A stretch of DNA of 64,000 bases from Paenibacillus dendritiformis (GTDB lineage: Bacteria > Bacillota > Bacilli > Paenibacillales > Paenibacillaceae), in contig NZ_OX216966.1 of assembly GCF_945605565.1 (NCBI RefSeq), forward strand, positions 4,146,001 to 4,210,000, in the 5' to 3' direction. The position numbers and the translations under genes are program-made. Positions within the stretch are counted from its first letter, which is position 1; each line of letters opens with the position of its first letter. The notes below the pieces were generated by a model. It ran no database searches and was not told the DNA's origin. It saw nothing but the letters and a program-made list of their open reading frames with translations. Positions 24,365-33,124 of the stretch are shown here, piece by piece.

Positions 24365-24965
24365 TCTTCTGCTGCATTGGATCGGGCAATTCGGATATGC
24401 CGCTTTATTCTTCGCGCTTTGGCTCGGCATCGTCGGGATGCCGGTTCCTGACGAAGTGATCGTCATGACGGGCGGAGCCGTCTCGGGCATGAATATTCTG
24501 CTCCCGCTGCCCGCCTTCGTCCTGACCTATCTCGGCGTCGTGTCCGGCTTGTCGGTCGGATTCGTGATTGGGAGAGGCGTCGGCGTCCCGATTCTGGAGC
24601 GGCTCCGGCGCAGAAGCCGAATGGAGCGTTATCTCGAGGCAGCCGAAGGCTTGATTCGAAAATATGGCAGCCTTGCGATCTGCCTCAGTTATTTTCTTCC
24701 TGTCGTCCGGCACGTCATCCCGTATCTGGTCGGCGTGAACAGGATGACATTCAAGCGGTATGCCCTATATGCCTATTCGGCCGGCTTTGTATGGACGCTG
24801 CTGTTCTTCAGTATAGGGTGGGCATTGGGGAGCCGGGTGGAAGCCGTCGGAGAACTGCTGTACCAATACGGCCTCTATGCCGCGGCCTTGATCATGGTTG
24901 CCGGGAGTGTGTATTGGATCGTGAGGCATGCCTGGAACAAGAGGTTGAATGAGCCAGGCGGATAA
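24354..24965 (+). CDS. DedA family membrane protein
   Basis: 203 aa. The DedA signature runs through GYAALFFALWLGIVGMPVPDEVIVMTGG near the N-terminus. It continues with GRGVGVPILERLRRRSRMERYLEAAEGLIRKYG and FLPVVRHVIPYLVGV. The family includes lipid scramblases/flippases for undecaprenyl phosphate or phosphatidylethanolamine. The conserved acidic residue in the PxPDE motif and the Arg of (V)VRHVIPYLVG are intact. It starts inside the upstream methyltransferase gene, so expression is coupled. The context with PAP2 and PmtA-like proteins suits lipid or undecaprenyl phosphate recycling. Confidence 0.9.
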   Translation: MNADLLLHWIGQFGYAALFFALWLGIVGMPVPDEVIVMTGGAVSGMNILLPLPAFVLTYLGVVSGLSVGFVIGRGVGVPILERLRRRSRMERYLEAAEGLIRKYGSLAICLSYFLPVVRHVIPYLVGVNRMTFKRYALYAYSAGFVWTLLFFSIGWALGSRVEAVGELLYQYGLYAAALIMVAGSVYWIVRHAWNKRLNEPGG

Positions 24966-25038
24966 ATGGCTAATGGGGGACACACGGGAGGCGGCTCCGG
25001 CCGGCGCTGAAGAGAGCGGACTCTGACGGCCGCTCTCT

Positions 25039-25929
25039 TCAGCGGCCGAGGCATCGGTCGATGACTCTGTCGAAATGCTCCATCGTCGCCATGCTCTGGC
25101 GGCAATACCGGCTTGTCCGTTCGTTCACGCCATGATACCGGACGACGGCCACGCTTCCGCGAACGATCCAGAGGTGAATCTGTTCCCGCAACCGGTCCAG
25201 ATCCAGCGGTTCCGCGTTCGCCGCATATCCGCGGCAGAAGTCTTCCAATCGGGTGACCGCCTCCTCTACGCTCGCATGGCCCCCTGCCGTCGACACAAGC
25301 GCCGCGGCCGCGTCGAAATGGCGGTCGCCCAAGCGGACCTCGCCGAAATCGATGATATAGATTCGTCCCTTCCGCAGAAGCAGGTTCCAGGCGCCCAGGT
25401 CGCCATGGATATAACCGGTAATCTTCCCGGCATGGCCGAGACATCGCTCCACCGGCTCCTTGAGCAGCCGAATGACAGCGTCCCTGGCATGCGATGCGGA
25501 CGCCTCGTCCCACATGCGCCGCAAATCAAAGCGATCTCTCTGCCCGGTTAGCCTCCGGATATCTGTCATGGACCTCTCGAAGAGCGATAACGTCTTACCC
25601 AGTTCGACATCATTCCAGCGCTCGCCATCCGGTTCATGCTCGACGAACCGCTGCAGATTATAGCAGGCATCCTCCAACTTAAAGTAAGGGAGACCATCCT
25701 TCGTAACAAGCACCTCCGGAGCGATATCAAGCGGCCTGAGCCGCCGGGAAATTTCATACTCGGTTCGCCCTTGCTCCGCGTCTCTTAGCCTGCGCAATAT
25801 ATATCGGCCCGTATCGGTCGTGACGAGCTTGGCATCTGAGGTCGTACCTTGCGCCACAGGTTCGATCCGCTCCCAACGTCCTATCGCATAGTGGTCAGCA
25901 AGACGGCCGAACCGGGAATCGATAATCAT
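25039..25929 (-). CDS. APH/choline kinase-like phosphotransferase
   Basis: 296 aa with a kinase-like fold. The catalytic loop is GYIHGDLGAWNLLL (H-x-D-x4-N, about residues 170-185) and the metal motif is YIIDFGEVRLGD. The N-lobe includes RYILRR as the likely ATP-binding lysine equivalent. It groups with the aminoglycoside phosphotransferase/homoserine kinase/CotS-like superfamily; neither antibiotic resistance nor a spore role can be assigned. The last codons overlap a GC-rich inverted repeat (25004-25050) shared with the end of the DedA gene. GGAGG lies 12 nt before the ATG. Confidence 0.85.
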   Translation of the reverse strand: MIIDSRFGRLADHYAIGRWERIEPVAQGTTSDAKLVTTDTGRYILRRLRDAEQGRTEYEISRRLRPLDIAPEVLVTKDGLPYFKLEDACYNLQRFVEHEPDGERWNDVELGKTLSLFERSMTDIRRLTGQRDRFDLRRMWDEASASHARDAVIRLLKEPVERCLGHAGKITGYIHGDLGAWNLLLRKGRIYIIDFGEVRLGDRHFDAAAALVSTAGGHASVEEAVTRLEDFCRGYAANAEPLDLDRLREQIHLWIVRGSVAVVRYHGVNERTSRYCRQSMATMEHFDRVIDRCLGR

Positions 25930-26032
25930 ATGTCATGCACACCTCCTGATCGGGAAACCTGCCGCTTCGGTTATGCCGGCGGCAAAATGGAAATATTGAA
26001 GACAAGATCATGCAAAATCCAAAGGAGATAAT

Positions 26033-26512
26033 ATGGAAGCGAAACAAATCAGACCGGCTTCATCCCAGCCCCTCTCCTCCGCTTCGAGACGAAATGTCTG
26101 GTCAGGCATCCTGTTCGGTCTCGGATTGGTCGGTTTTTTGGATGACACGGTCTTTCACCAATTATTGCATTGGCACCATTTCTATGACAAGTCCACGACC
26201 GGCATCGGGTTATTCTCGGATGGCCTGTTCCATGCCTTCAGTTGGTTCGCTACGATCGGGAGCTCGTTCATGCTGGTCGCTTTGCACCGGCAAAGAGCTT
26301 GGCAGGCAGGCCTGTGGTGGGGCGGCGTGCTGCTGGGCGGCGGCGCATTCCAATTATACGACGGAATCATTCAGCACAAGCTGATGCGCCTTCACCAGAT
26401 TCGGTACGTAGACAATGTGTACATCTATGATTGGATCTGGAATATCATCGCAGCAGCCATGATCATCGCCGGCGTTATTCTCCTCATTCGCGGACGCCGG
26501 ACATCAGAATAG
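26033..26512 (+). CDS. DUF2243 membrane protein
   Basis: 159 aa with four membrane helices. The family signatures GLVGFLDDTVFHQLLHWHHFYD and GGGAFQLYDGIIQHKLMRLHQIRY are intact, rich in His that may bind metal or heme. DUF2243 genes commonly sit beside ctaG-type genes, as here, where the next gene starts 15 nt downstream. A role in copper or heme handling for a terminal oxidase is inferred from that pairing. AAAGGAG precedes the ATG with good spacing. Confidence 0.92.
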   Translation: MEAKQIRPASSQPLSSASRRNVWSGILFGLGLVGFLDDTVFHQLLHWHHFYDKSTTGIGLFSDGLFHAFSWFATIGSSFMLVALHRQRAWQAGLWWGGVLLGGGAFQLYDGIIQHKLMRLHQIRYVDNVYIYDWIWNIIAAAMIIAGVILLIRGRRTSE

Positions 26513-26527
26513 GAAGGATGGTTTCGA

Positions 26528-27325
26528 TTGCCTTCTCATCATCATCTTGACAGCGGCTGGACGCTTGAACTGTGGGTAACCGGATTGTGGGCGCTCCTGG
26601 CGTTACTGTACAGTGCGGCTGCGGTCATATCCGGCCGCAAGCACAAGCCGTGGCCGCTGCATCGTCATCTCTGCTGGCACGCGGGACTCGCCTGCGCCGC
26701 TGCTGCGATCGCCGGACCGATCGCCGAACGCGCGCATGACGATTTCACGGCGCATATGATCGGCCATCTGCTGCTGGGCATGCTGGCCCCGCTCCTAATC
26801 GCGCTGGCCTCCCCGATGCGGCTTCTCCTGAGAACGCTGCCTGTCGCCTATTCGCGCCGGATTGCCCGTATCCTGAAGAGCCGCCCCATACGACTGCTGC
26901 ATGATCCAGTGATTGCCGCCGTACTCAATGTGGGAGGATTATGGGCCCTCTATACGACGGACATCTACTCATGGATGCAGCATCATGTCAGCGTGCATGC
27001 ACTCGTTCACCTGCATCTTTTTCTCGCCGGGTATCTGTTCACCGTGTCCATCGTCTATATCGATCCGACACCTTACCGGACAAACCTCATGTACCGCGCG
27101 ATCGTGCTAGTGACCGCGATGGGCGGGCATGCCGTCTTGTCCAAGTATATTTATGCCCGTCCGCCTGCAGGCGTGCCCGCGGCGCAAGCCGAGGCAGGCA
27201 GCATGCTAATGTACTACGGCGGCGACGCGATCGAGATTATGCTCGTCTCGCTGTTTTGCTGGCAATGGTTCAAGGCGGCCCGTCCCCGAATGCTATTCCC
27301 TGAACAACTCCTTCATCGGAAATAA
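26528..27325 (+). CDS. ctaG: CtaG/caa3-type cytochrome c oxidase assembly protein
   Basis: 265 aa starting at TTG 26528, following AGGAAGG. Seven membrane helices are predicted by eye. The conserved histidine-rich segments are present: HRHLCWHAGLACAA, HDDFTAHMIGHLLLGMLAPLL and HALVHLHLFLAGYLFT. This is the caa3_CtaG family, unrelated to Cox11, implicated in copper delivery to cytochrome c oxidase in Bacillus. It sits in an operon with the DUF2243 protein. No oxidase subunit genes are in the window, so this is a second or isolated copy. Confidence 0.9.
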   Translation: MPSHHHLDSGWTLELWVTGLWALLALLYSAAAVISGRKHKPWPLHRHLCWHAGLACAAAAIAGPIAERAHDDFTAHMIGHLLLGMLAPLLIALASPMRLLLRTLPVAYSRRIARILKSRPIRLLHDPVIAAVLNVGGLWALYTTDIYSWMQHHVSVHALVHLHLFLAGYLFTVSIVYIDPTPYRTNLMYRAIVLVTAMGGHAVLSKYIYARPPAGVPAAQAEAGSMLMYYGGDAIEIMLVSLFCWQWFKAARPRMLFPEQLLHRK

Positions 27326-27395
27326 CCTCCAATAGACAACAACCGTTCCTAACCGTATGATAGAAACAAATGTTCCCGTACAAAGGAGTGCTGTC

Positions 27396-30300
27396 ATGGA
27401 AAAGCTGGGGACAAGCTTCGTACACCTTCACGTTCATACGGAATACAGCCTGATGGATGCGACCTGCCGCCTGGAAGATCTGCTGCAGCGGGCGGCATCG
27501 TGGAATATGGATGCGCTGGCCATCACCGATAAAGGGGCAATCAACGGGATGATTCCCTTCTGCCGGCTGGCGGCGGAATACGGCATTCATCCGATTGTCG
27601 GCTGTGAAATTCGGGTCGGCGATTCGGAAGACACGCTCATTTTATTGGCCGCCACTAATCGGGGCTACGAGCACATCGTCGAGCAACTGAACGGCGCTCC
27701 TTTTCGTCCCCCGGCCTCTCATGGCGATATTATTGTACTGAGCGGCGGCAGAACCGGAAGCATTCACCGTCTGCTCGCGAGCGGACGGACGGAACAAGCA
27801 GCCAAGCAAGCCCTACAATATATAGAGTGGTTCGGCAATGAAAATTTCTTTTTGGAAGCACAGCATCACGGTCTGTCAGACGATGATGAGGCGCTCAAGC
27901 GAACTGTACACCTGGCCCGGGAAATGAAGATTCCGTTAGTGGCTACCCACGACGTGCATTATCTCGATCCCGAAGACGCTCCTTTACTGCACATGATCCG
28001 GCAACGAAAAACAGAGCCGAATCCGGCTGTTCCCGATGCCACCGGACCGTTTTATCTCCCTTCCCCTCATGACATGAAGGCGAAATTCAGCCATCTGCCG
28101 GACGCTGTGGCCAATACGGTTCGCATCGCGGAGCGTTGCCGGTTCCAACAGGAGCGCAGAACGAACAGGCTGCCAACCTACCCCGTATCTCACATATGGA
28201 GCGCAGATAGCCCTTCATGCGATCGATCCGGGGCGGAAGGCAACGAATCCGAGAAGCTTCCGCAAAGCGCGGATGAAGCGCTGCGCCAGTTATGCCTGGA
28301 TGGGTTGCGGCAGCGGTTCGGTTCGTCTGCTCCGGTTATTGATCGTTCGGGTGACACTCGTGCGCTTGAGCGAATGCGCCACGAGCTGGACATCATTACG
28401 GCGCGAGGGCTCTCCGACTATTTCCTGATCGTATGGGATATCGTACGGTACGCGCGGAGCCGGAACATTCCGGTAGGACCTGGAAGAGGCTCGGCCGCCG
28501 GAAGCCTGGTGGCGTATCTGCTCGGCATCACCGAGGTGAATCCGCTCCTGCACGGCCTGTCCTTTGAACGTTTTTTGAGTCCGGATCGGGCCGACTTGCC
28601 GGATATCGATATCGATGTCTGTCAGAGAAGGCGCCACGAGCTGCTTCAATACGTGAAGGATAAATACGGAGAAGACCGGATTGCGCATCTTGGCGTATTG
28701 AACACGTTCGGCTCACGCGGGGCGGTACGCGAAGCGGGAACTTATTTGGGCTTGCCCAAAAAACAAGTCGATGTGCTGGCCAAGCTGCTCCCCTCTTTTA
28801 GCGGGAGAGGCGGAATCCGCCATAGCCTGGACACCCTGCCGGAGCTGAGCAAGCTGCCGGCCGGCAAAGAGCCTTTCAGCTCGCTGTTCCAGCTTGCCGA
28901 ACGGCTGGAAGGAATGCCCCACCAGCATTCCGCTCACCCGTCGGGAATCATACTCGGAGATGAACAATTGGCCCGGACCATTCCTCTGCAGCGGCGGCCG
29001 AACGGAGAACCGATGACCTCTTTTACGAAGGAAGATATCAAAGCGCTGGGCTTATTGAAAATTGATCTCCTCGGTCTGCGCAACCTGACGATCATTCATG
29101 ATACGCTCTCTTCCATTCACGAACGAACGGGGGAACAGATCGATGTGAGCGTTATCCCGCTTGACGATCCGGATACGTTCGAGACGATCGGCAGCGGCAA
29201 TACATTGGGCTGCTTCCAGCTTGAAAGCATGGGAATCCGCCGCTTACTGCGCCGCGTGCAGCCGCACAGTATCAGCCATTTAGCCGATCTGCTCGCCTTG
29301 TACCGGCCTGGTGCATGGAATGAGGGAATCGTTGACACGTATTTGCGCCGGCATCGGGGCGAAGAGAATTACAAGCTGCCGCTCCCTGAATTGGAGCCCG
29401 TTCTTGCGCCGACATATGGCCTTATCCTGTATCAGGAGCAAGTGATGGCCATTGCTCAAGCGGTTACGGGCTGCACCATGGGGGAAGCCGACTCGCTGCG
29501 GCGCGCTCTATCCGCGAAATCAGTCGAAGCGCTGTCCCGCCATCAGCAGCAGTTCCTTCAGAGAGCGGCAGCACGAGGCGTGACAGACAAGGAAGCTTTG
29601 GCCATCTTTGACTTTTTGGTCAAGTTTTCCGGGTACAGCTTCAACAAAGCCCATAGCGTGTCCTATGCCTATCTGGCCTATTGGACCGTTTATTTAAAAA
29701 CGCATTTTCCCAAAGATTATATGGCCTCCTTATTAAGCATGGAGGGCGGGTATTACGACAAAAAAGTATATTTGCGGGAGATTTTCAAAATGGGCCTGTC
29801 CTTGCTTGGACCCGATATGAACCGGAGCGGGCTCGGTTTCCATGCGGAAGAGGAAGGCATACGCTGCGGACTGGATGCCGTTCACGGCTCGGGGCCGGAA
29901 TCGGTGATCGCGATGCTGCGTTCCCGTATCCACTGCGGGGAATTCCGAACGTTTCCCGAATGGGTGGAGCGGATGCAAGCGAGCCGGATCAAAAGACCGG
30001 TGCTTGAAGCCTGGATCGCCGCGGGCGCCTGCGATCGTTTTGGCCTCCACCGCAAGGAGATGATCGCCCATGTGAACGGATTGCCGCAGGAAGCCGGCGT
30101 CCGAGCTTCGGCCGAAGCGGTTCCCGATTTTACCGAGGCGGAAAAAAGAAAGATGGAAAAGGCATTGCTCGGTTTTTCTTTGCAGCCATCTGCATCGAGG
30201 AAATGGAATGATTTTGTGCAGCGCTTTAACATCGTTCCGATCCGGGCGCTATCCGAATGCAGTGATAATGCGCGTGTCCGCATTTGCGGAACTATCATCC

Positions 30301-30515
30301 ACAGCCGGCGGTATCCGACCCAATCCGGCGAATACGTGCTTATGCTCGTCCTGCAGGATGACACGGATATGATCGAGGTCGTGCTGTCTCCGGCAACGTA
30401 CAAGTCTTTTTTATACGAATTGAATCCGAAGGGCATATTACTGGAAGGCGATGTCCGGATGCAGAACGGGCAGGCGCGCATCGTGGCGGACAAAATCAAG
30501 GCGCTTGGAGGATAA
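27396..30515 (+). CDS. dnaE: DnaE-type DNA polymerase III alpha subunit
   Basis: 1039 aa from the ATG at 27396 (AAAGGAG, 7-nt gap). The order is PHP domain (FVHLHVHTEYSLMDA at the start), C-family polymerase core with catalytic LPDIDIDV (about 404-411), then VGPGRGSAAGSLVAYLLGITEVNPLLHGL. The finger/HhH region includes YSFNKAHSVSYAYLAYWTVYLK, and a C-terminal OB fold follows (VRICGTIIHSRRYP). The PHP motif that usually reads ITDHG is ITDKG here, losing one metal ligand. It is slightly shorter than the replicative DnaE of bacilli and is followed by DUF72 and UDG genes, suggesting an accessory/repair polymerase. Confidence 0.93.
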   Translation: MEKLGTSFVHLHVHTEYSLMDATCRLEDLLQRAASWNMDALAITDKGAINGMIPFCRLAAEYGIHPIVGCEIRVGDSEDTLILLAATNRGYEHIVEQLNGAPFRPPASHGDIIVLSGGRTGSIHRLLASGRTEQAAKQALQYIEWFGNENFFLEAQHHGLSDDDEALKRTVHLAREMKIPLVATHDVHYLDPEDAPLLHMIRQRKTEPNPAVPDATGPFYLPSPHDMKAKFSHLPDAVANTVRIAERCRFQQERRTNRLPTYPVSHIWSADSPSCDRSGAEGNESEKLPQSADEALRQLCLDGLRQRFGSSAPVIDRSGDTRALERMRHELDIITARGLSDYFLIVWDIVRYARSRNIPVGPGRGSAAGSLVAYLLGITEVNPLLHGLSFERFLSPDRADLPDIDIDVCQRRRHELLQYVKDKYGEDRIAHLGVLNTFGSRGAVREAGTYLGLPKKQVDVLAKLLPSFSGRGGIRHSLDTLPELSKLPAGKEPFSSLFQLAERLEGMPHQHSAHPSGIILGDEQLARTIPLQRRPNGEPMTSFTKEDIKALGLLKIDLLGLRNLTIIHDTLSSIHERTGEQIDVSVIPLDDPDTFETIGSGNTLGCFQLESMGIRRLLRRVQPHSISHLADLLALYRPGAWNEGIVDTYLRRHRGEENYKLPLPELEPVLAPTYGLILYQEQVMAIAQAVTGCTMGEADSLRRALSAKSVEALSRHQQQFLQRAAARGVTDKEALAIFDFLVKFSGYSFNKAHSVSYAYLAYWTVYLKTHFPKDYMASLLSMEGGYYDKKVYLREIFKMGLSLLGPDMNRSGLGFHAEEEGIRCGLDAVHGSGPESVIAMLRSRIHCGEFRTFPEWVERMQASRIKRPVLEAWIAAGACDRFGLHRKEMIAHVNGLPQEAGVRASAEAVPDFTEAEKRKMEKALLGFSLQPSASRKWNDFVQRFNIVPIRALSECSDNARVRICGTIIHSRRYPTQSGEYVLMLVLQDDTDMIEVVLSPATYKSFLYELNPKGILLEGDVRMQNGQARIVADKIKALGG

Positions 30516-30517
30516 CT

Positions 30518-31303
30518 ATGCTGCTCATCGGAACGGCTGGCTACAGCTATGAGGATTGGAAAGGGGTTTATTACCCGGAAGGCTTGGACAAAAAAGAACG
30601 GCTTTCTTTTTACGCCCGGGAATTTCCGTTTACCGAGGTGAACTCATCGTTTTACGCGATGCCCAACCGGTTTATGCTCTATCATATGCGGGAGAAAACA
30701 CCTGATCACTTCCAGTTTGTCATCAAAGCATACCGTGGAATGACACATAAACGGGAAGATAACGAACAACATTTTCACGATTTTAAGGAAGCGCTGAAGC
30801 CATTAATCGAGGTTGGCAAGCTGGGATGCGTACTGGCTCAGTTCCCTACCAGCTTCCGGAACCGGGATGAGAACCGGGATTATTTGAAGGAATTCAAGGA
30901 ATTGATGGGCGACATTCCGGTCGTGGTCGAGTTTCGGCATGAAGAATGGATCGACGAACGGATCTTCGATCTGCTGGAGGAAGAGCAATTGGGTTATGTG
31001 TGCGTGGACGAGCCACAGTTCAAAACGCTCGTTCCGCCGATCATCAGAGCCACCGGCCCAATCGGTTATATCCGGTTCCACGGACGGAATTATAAAAAAT
31101 GGTGGCATCATAAAGAGACGCATGAACGGTATGACTATTTGTACAACGAGAACGAACTTGCGGATTGGGTTCCGAATATTCGCAAGCTTGCCGAGAGAAC
31201 GGAAAAGACATTCGTCAGCATGAACAATCATTACCGGGCGCAGGCCGTCATCAACGGGCGGATGCTGCGCGAGATGCTGAAAGAGGAGGTCGTTCCCACA
31301 TGA
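30518..31303 (+). CDS. DUF72 family TIM-barrel protein (YecE-like)
   Basis: 261 aa. It opens IGTAGYSYEDWKGVYYP and includes FTEVNSSFYAMP, the DUF72 signature. Later segments are VVVEFRHEEWIDE, YIRFHGRNYKKWW and FVSMNNHYRAQAV. The fold is a TIM barrel with conserved acid/base residues, but the reaction is unknown. It starts 2 nt after the polymerase stop with GGAGG embedded in that gene's end, and it overlaps the glycosylase gene by 4 nt, so all three genes form one operon. DUF72 proteins are often found with repair genes. Confidence 0.93.
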   Translation: MLLIGTAGYSYEDWKGVYYPEGLDKKERLSFYAREFPFTEVNSSFYAMPNRFMLYHMREKTPDHFQFVIKAYRGMTHKREDNEQHFHDFKEALKPLIEVGKLGCVLAQFPTSFRNRDENRDYLKEFKELMGDIPVVVEFRHEEWIDERIFDLLEEEQLGYVCVDEPQFKTLVPPIIRATGPIGYIRFHGRNYKKWWHHKETHERYDYLYNENELADWVPNIRKLAERTEKTFVSMNNHYRAQAVINGRMLREMLKEEVVPT

Positions 31304-31887
31304 TCGCTGGTACCGCCTTGCCGGAAGAGTTGCAAGCGATCGGCAATCTGGATGCGTTGCGCGGAGTCTGTGAGCGTGTCTTTGTGCCGGAGCCTGGAGA
31401 GCGGCTTGTATTCGGCGAAGGACCGGAGCATGCCCGTCTCTTCCTGCTTGGAGAGGCCCCCGGCGCCAAAGAAGCCGAGAGCGGCCGGCCATTTGTCGGT
31501 AATTCGGGAAGACTGCTGAATAAATATTTGCAGAAAGCGGATATTCTCAGGGAAGACGCTTATGTGACGAACGTCATCAAAGTAAGGCCGCCCGGCAACC
31601 GGAAGCCGAAAACATCGGAGGTTACCGAAGCGCTGCCCATATTGTTGCGGGAAATCGAATTGATCGATCCGGCCATCATCGTATGTCTCGGGAGCATAGC
31701 GGTACAGGCGCTTGTCGATCGCAAAGCGAAAATTACGGAAATACGCGGAACGTGGGTGGAGAAGGACGGAATCCGGATCATGCCGACCTATCATCCATCC
31801 GCTGTATTTCGCGACGAACAGAAAAGGGAACTTCTAAAGCAGGATATCTTCTCCGCCGCAGAGGCCTTGAAAAAGCTGGAGCCATGA
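31300..31887 (+). CDS. uracil-DNA glycosylase family 4-like protein lacking Fe-S ligands
   Basis: 195 aa from the ATG at 31300, overlapping the DUF72 stop. Family 4 motifs are clear: GEAPGAKEAESGRPFVGNSGRLL, YVTNVIKVRPPGNRKP, and the C-terminal PTYHPSAVFR (catalytic HPS). It removes uracil from DNA in base excision repair. Typical family 4 enzymes carry a [4Fe-4S] cluster on four Cys. Here NVxKCRPP is NVIKVRPP, the later Cys is Ala, and only one N-terminal Cys remains, so the cluster is probably absent. It is the last gene of a polymerase-DUF72-UDG operon. Confidence 0.87.
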   Translation: MIAGTALPEELQAIGNLDALRGVCERVFVPEPGERLVFGEGPEHARLFLLGEAPGAKEAESGRPFVGNSGRLLNKYLQKADILREDAYVTNVIKVRPPGNRKPKTSEVTEALPILLREIELIDPAIIVCLGSIAVQALVDRKAKITEIRGTWVEKDGIRIMPTYHPSAVFRDEQKRELLKQDIFSAAEALKKLEP

Positions 31888-31954
31888 CCGTTAGCAGCCT
31901 GTAATGGCTCCCATGCGCTCTGCTTGCGACCTATAGATAGGCCGCCGTTCCCCG

Positions 31955-32425
31955 CTAGGATGGCTGCTTCTCATCCACGCCTTCGACATATAACGTCTCA
32001 TAGCGGAGATCGCCGATATAGATATCGAGCTTCCACATTCCGGATGCTGTCAGCTTGAGCCCGGAAGGCAGCGTCGCATTGGCTCCGAGGTTCGGAGTAG
32101 GTCCCGGCATCTGCTCCTTCAGCAATATCCTTGATTCTCCGGTCTTTTGGCTCGTGCCGATAACGGTGAACGCGCCTTCGAGACGGGATGGATCATCCCA
32201 GAAATGCCACACGATCTTTTGGGGCACATCCACATAGAGAGGGGCGTCCGGCATCCCGATTTTTCCCTTTACGCCGCGGAAGGTAAATGCCCGTTCCCTG
32301 CCTTGATTATCCGTAAATTTGACATCGAACACCGGACTCAACTGCCATTGTTCCGCTTCGGCAGAGGCGCAGCCGGCAATCAGTGCGATCATGAATAACA
32401 GCAGAATGCCCGTTAGTCGCTTCAT
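31955..32425 (-). CDS. small exported lipoprotein, function unknown
   Basis: 156 aa. A type II signal peptide ends in lipobox LIAGC (Cys 19). The mature part is beta-rich, with FDVKFTDNQGRERAFTFRG near the start and GLKLTASGMWKLDIYIGDLRYETLYVEG near the end, an immunoglobulin-like pattern. A resemblance to the DUF4871 family is possible but uncertain. It overlaps the upstream HD-domain gene by one base (TGATG) with GGAGG inside that gene, so the two are translationally coupled. Confidence 0.75.
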   Translation of the reverse strand: MKRLTGILLLFMIALIAGCASAEAEQWQLSPVFDVKFTDNQGRERAFTFRGVKGKIGMPDAPLYVDVPQKIVWHFWDDPSRLEGAFTVIGTSQKTGESRILLKEQMPGPTPNLGANATLPSGLKLTASGMWKLDIYIGDLRYETLYVEGVDEKQPS

Positions 32426-33078
32426 CAGTCATCCTCCGCTTCCCATTCTTTATGGAATTGCTGCAAATAATCGACCATTACGCGATGCCGCTCCATGGCC
32501 AGAGCTTTGCCGCTGTCCGTATTCATGAGGTCTTTCAATCTCAACAGCTTCTCATGGAAATGATTGATGGCGGTGCCCCTGTGGCTCCGGTACTCCTCTT
32601 CCGACCGGAATGCAGCAGGCGGCTCCTCCGGGTCATGCATCCGATGGCCGGCCCAGCCGGCATAGGCGAACGCGCGCGCAATCCCGATCGCGCCCATCGC
32701 ATCGAGCCGATCGGCGTCCTGCACGATCTGCCCCTCCAACGTCTTCATCGGCGAATGATGCCCGCCGCTGTAAGACAGGTTCGACACGATATCCATGATA
32801 TGGGATATCGCAGCCGCATCGGCGCCGTTCGCCACAAGCCATTCCTGCACCCTGGCGCAGCCAGCCTCCTTCGTCGGATTGAACTTGGCGTCCGCCACAT
32901 CATGCAGCAGGGCGACCAGCTCGCAGATCGCGGCATCCGCCCCTTCTTTCTCCGCGAGCCGGACGGCCATTCGCCGCACACGATGAATATGCCACCAATC
33001 ATGGCCGCTGCTGTCGGACTCCACCTGCTCGCGCACATACGCTTCCGCGCGTGCGATCAGCTCCTGGCGCGCATCCAT
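32425..33078 (-). CDS. HD-domain phosphohydrolase (YedJ/YpgQ-like)
   Basis: 217 aa from the ATG at 33078, 6 nt after GGAGGG; an ATG at 33084 abuts the ribosome site and was rejected. HD motifs are complete: HDWWHIHRVRRMA, then ALLHDVADAKF, and QDADRLDAMGAIGIARAFAY. The YedJ/YpgQ family hydrolyses (d)NTP or nucleotide-like substrates, but physiological substrates are unclear. It is followed by a coupled lipoprotein gene and preceded 46 nt away by an oxidoreductase gene on the same strand. Confidence 0.9.
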   Translation of the reverse strand: MDARQELIARAEAYVREQVESDSSGHDWWHIHRVRRMAVRLAEKEGADAAICELVALLHDVADAKFNPTKEAGCARVQEWLVANGADAAAISHIMDIVSNLSYSGGHHSPMKTLEGQIVQDADRLDAMGAIGIARAFAYAGWAGHRMHDPEEPPAAFRSEEEYRSHRGTAINHFHEKLLRLKDLMNTDSGKALAMERHRVMVDYLQQFHKEWEAEDD

Positions 33079-33124
33079 TTCCATCCCTCCCTTCCATCAT
33101 GGACCGGCGTCTTCACATATCGGC

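Noticed and set aside
25004..25050. Intrinsic terminator for the DedA operon
   Set aside because: A long GC-rich hairpin (CGCTGAAGAGAGCGG against its complement) is present but contains the opposed gene's stop and lacks any T-run, so it is only a convergent-gap hairpin.
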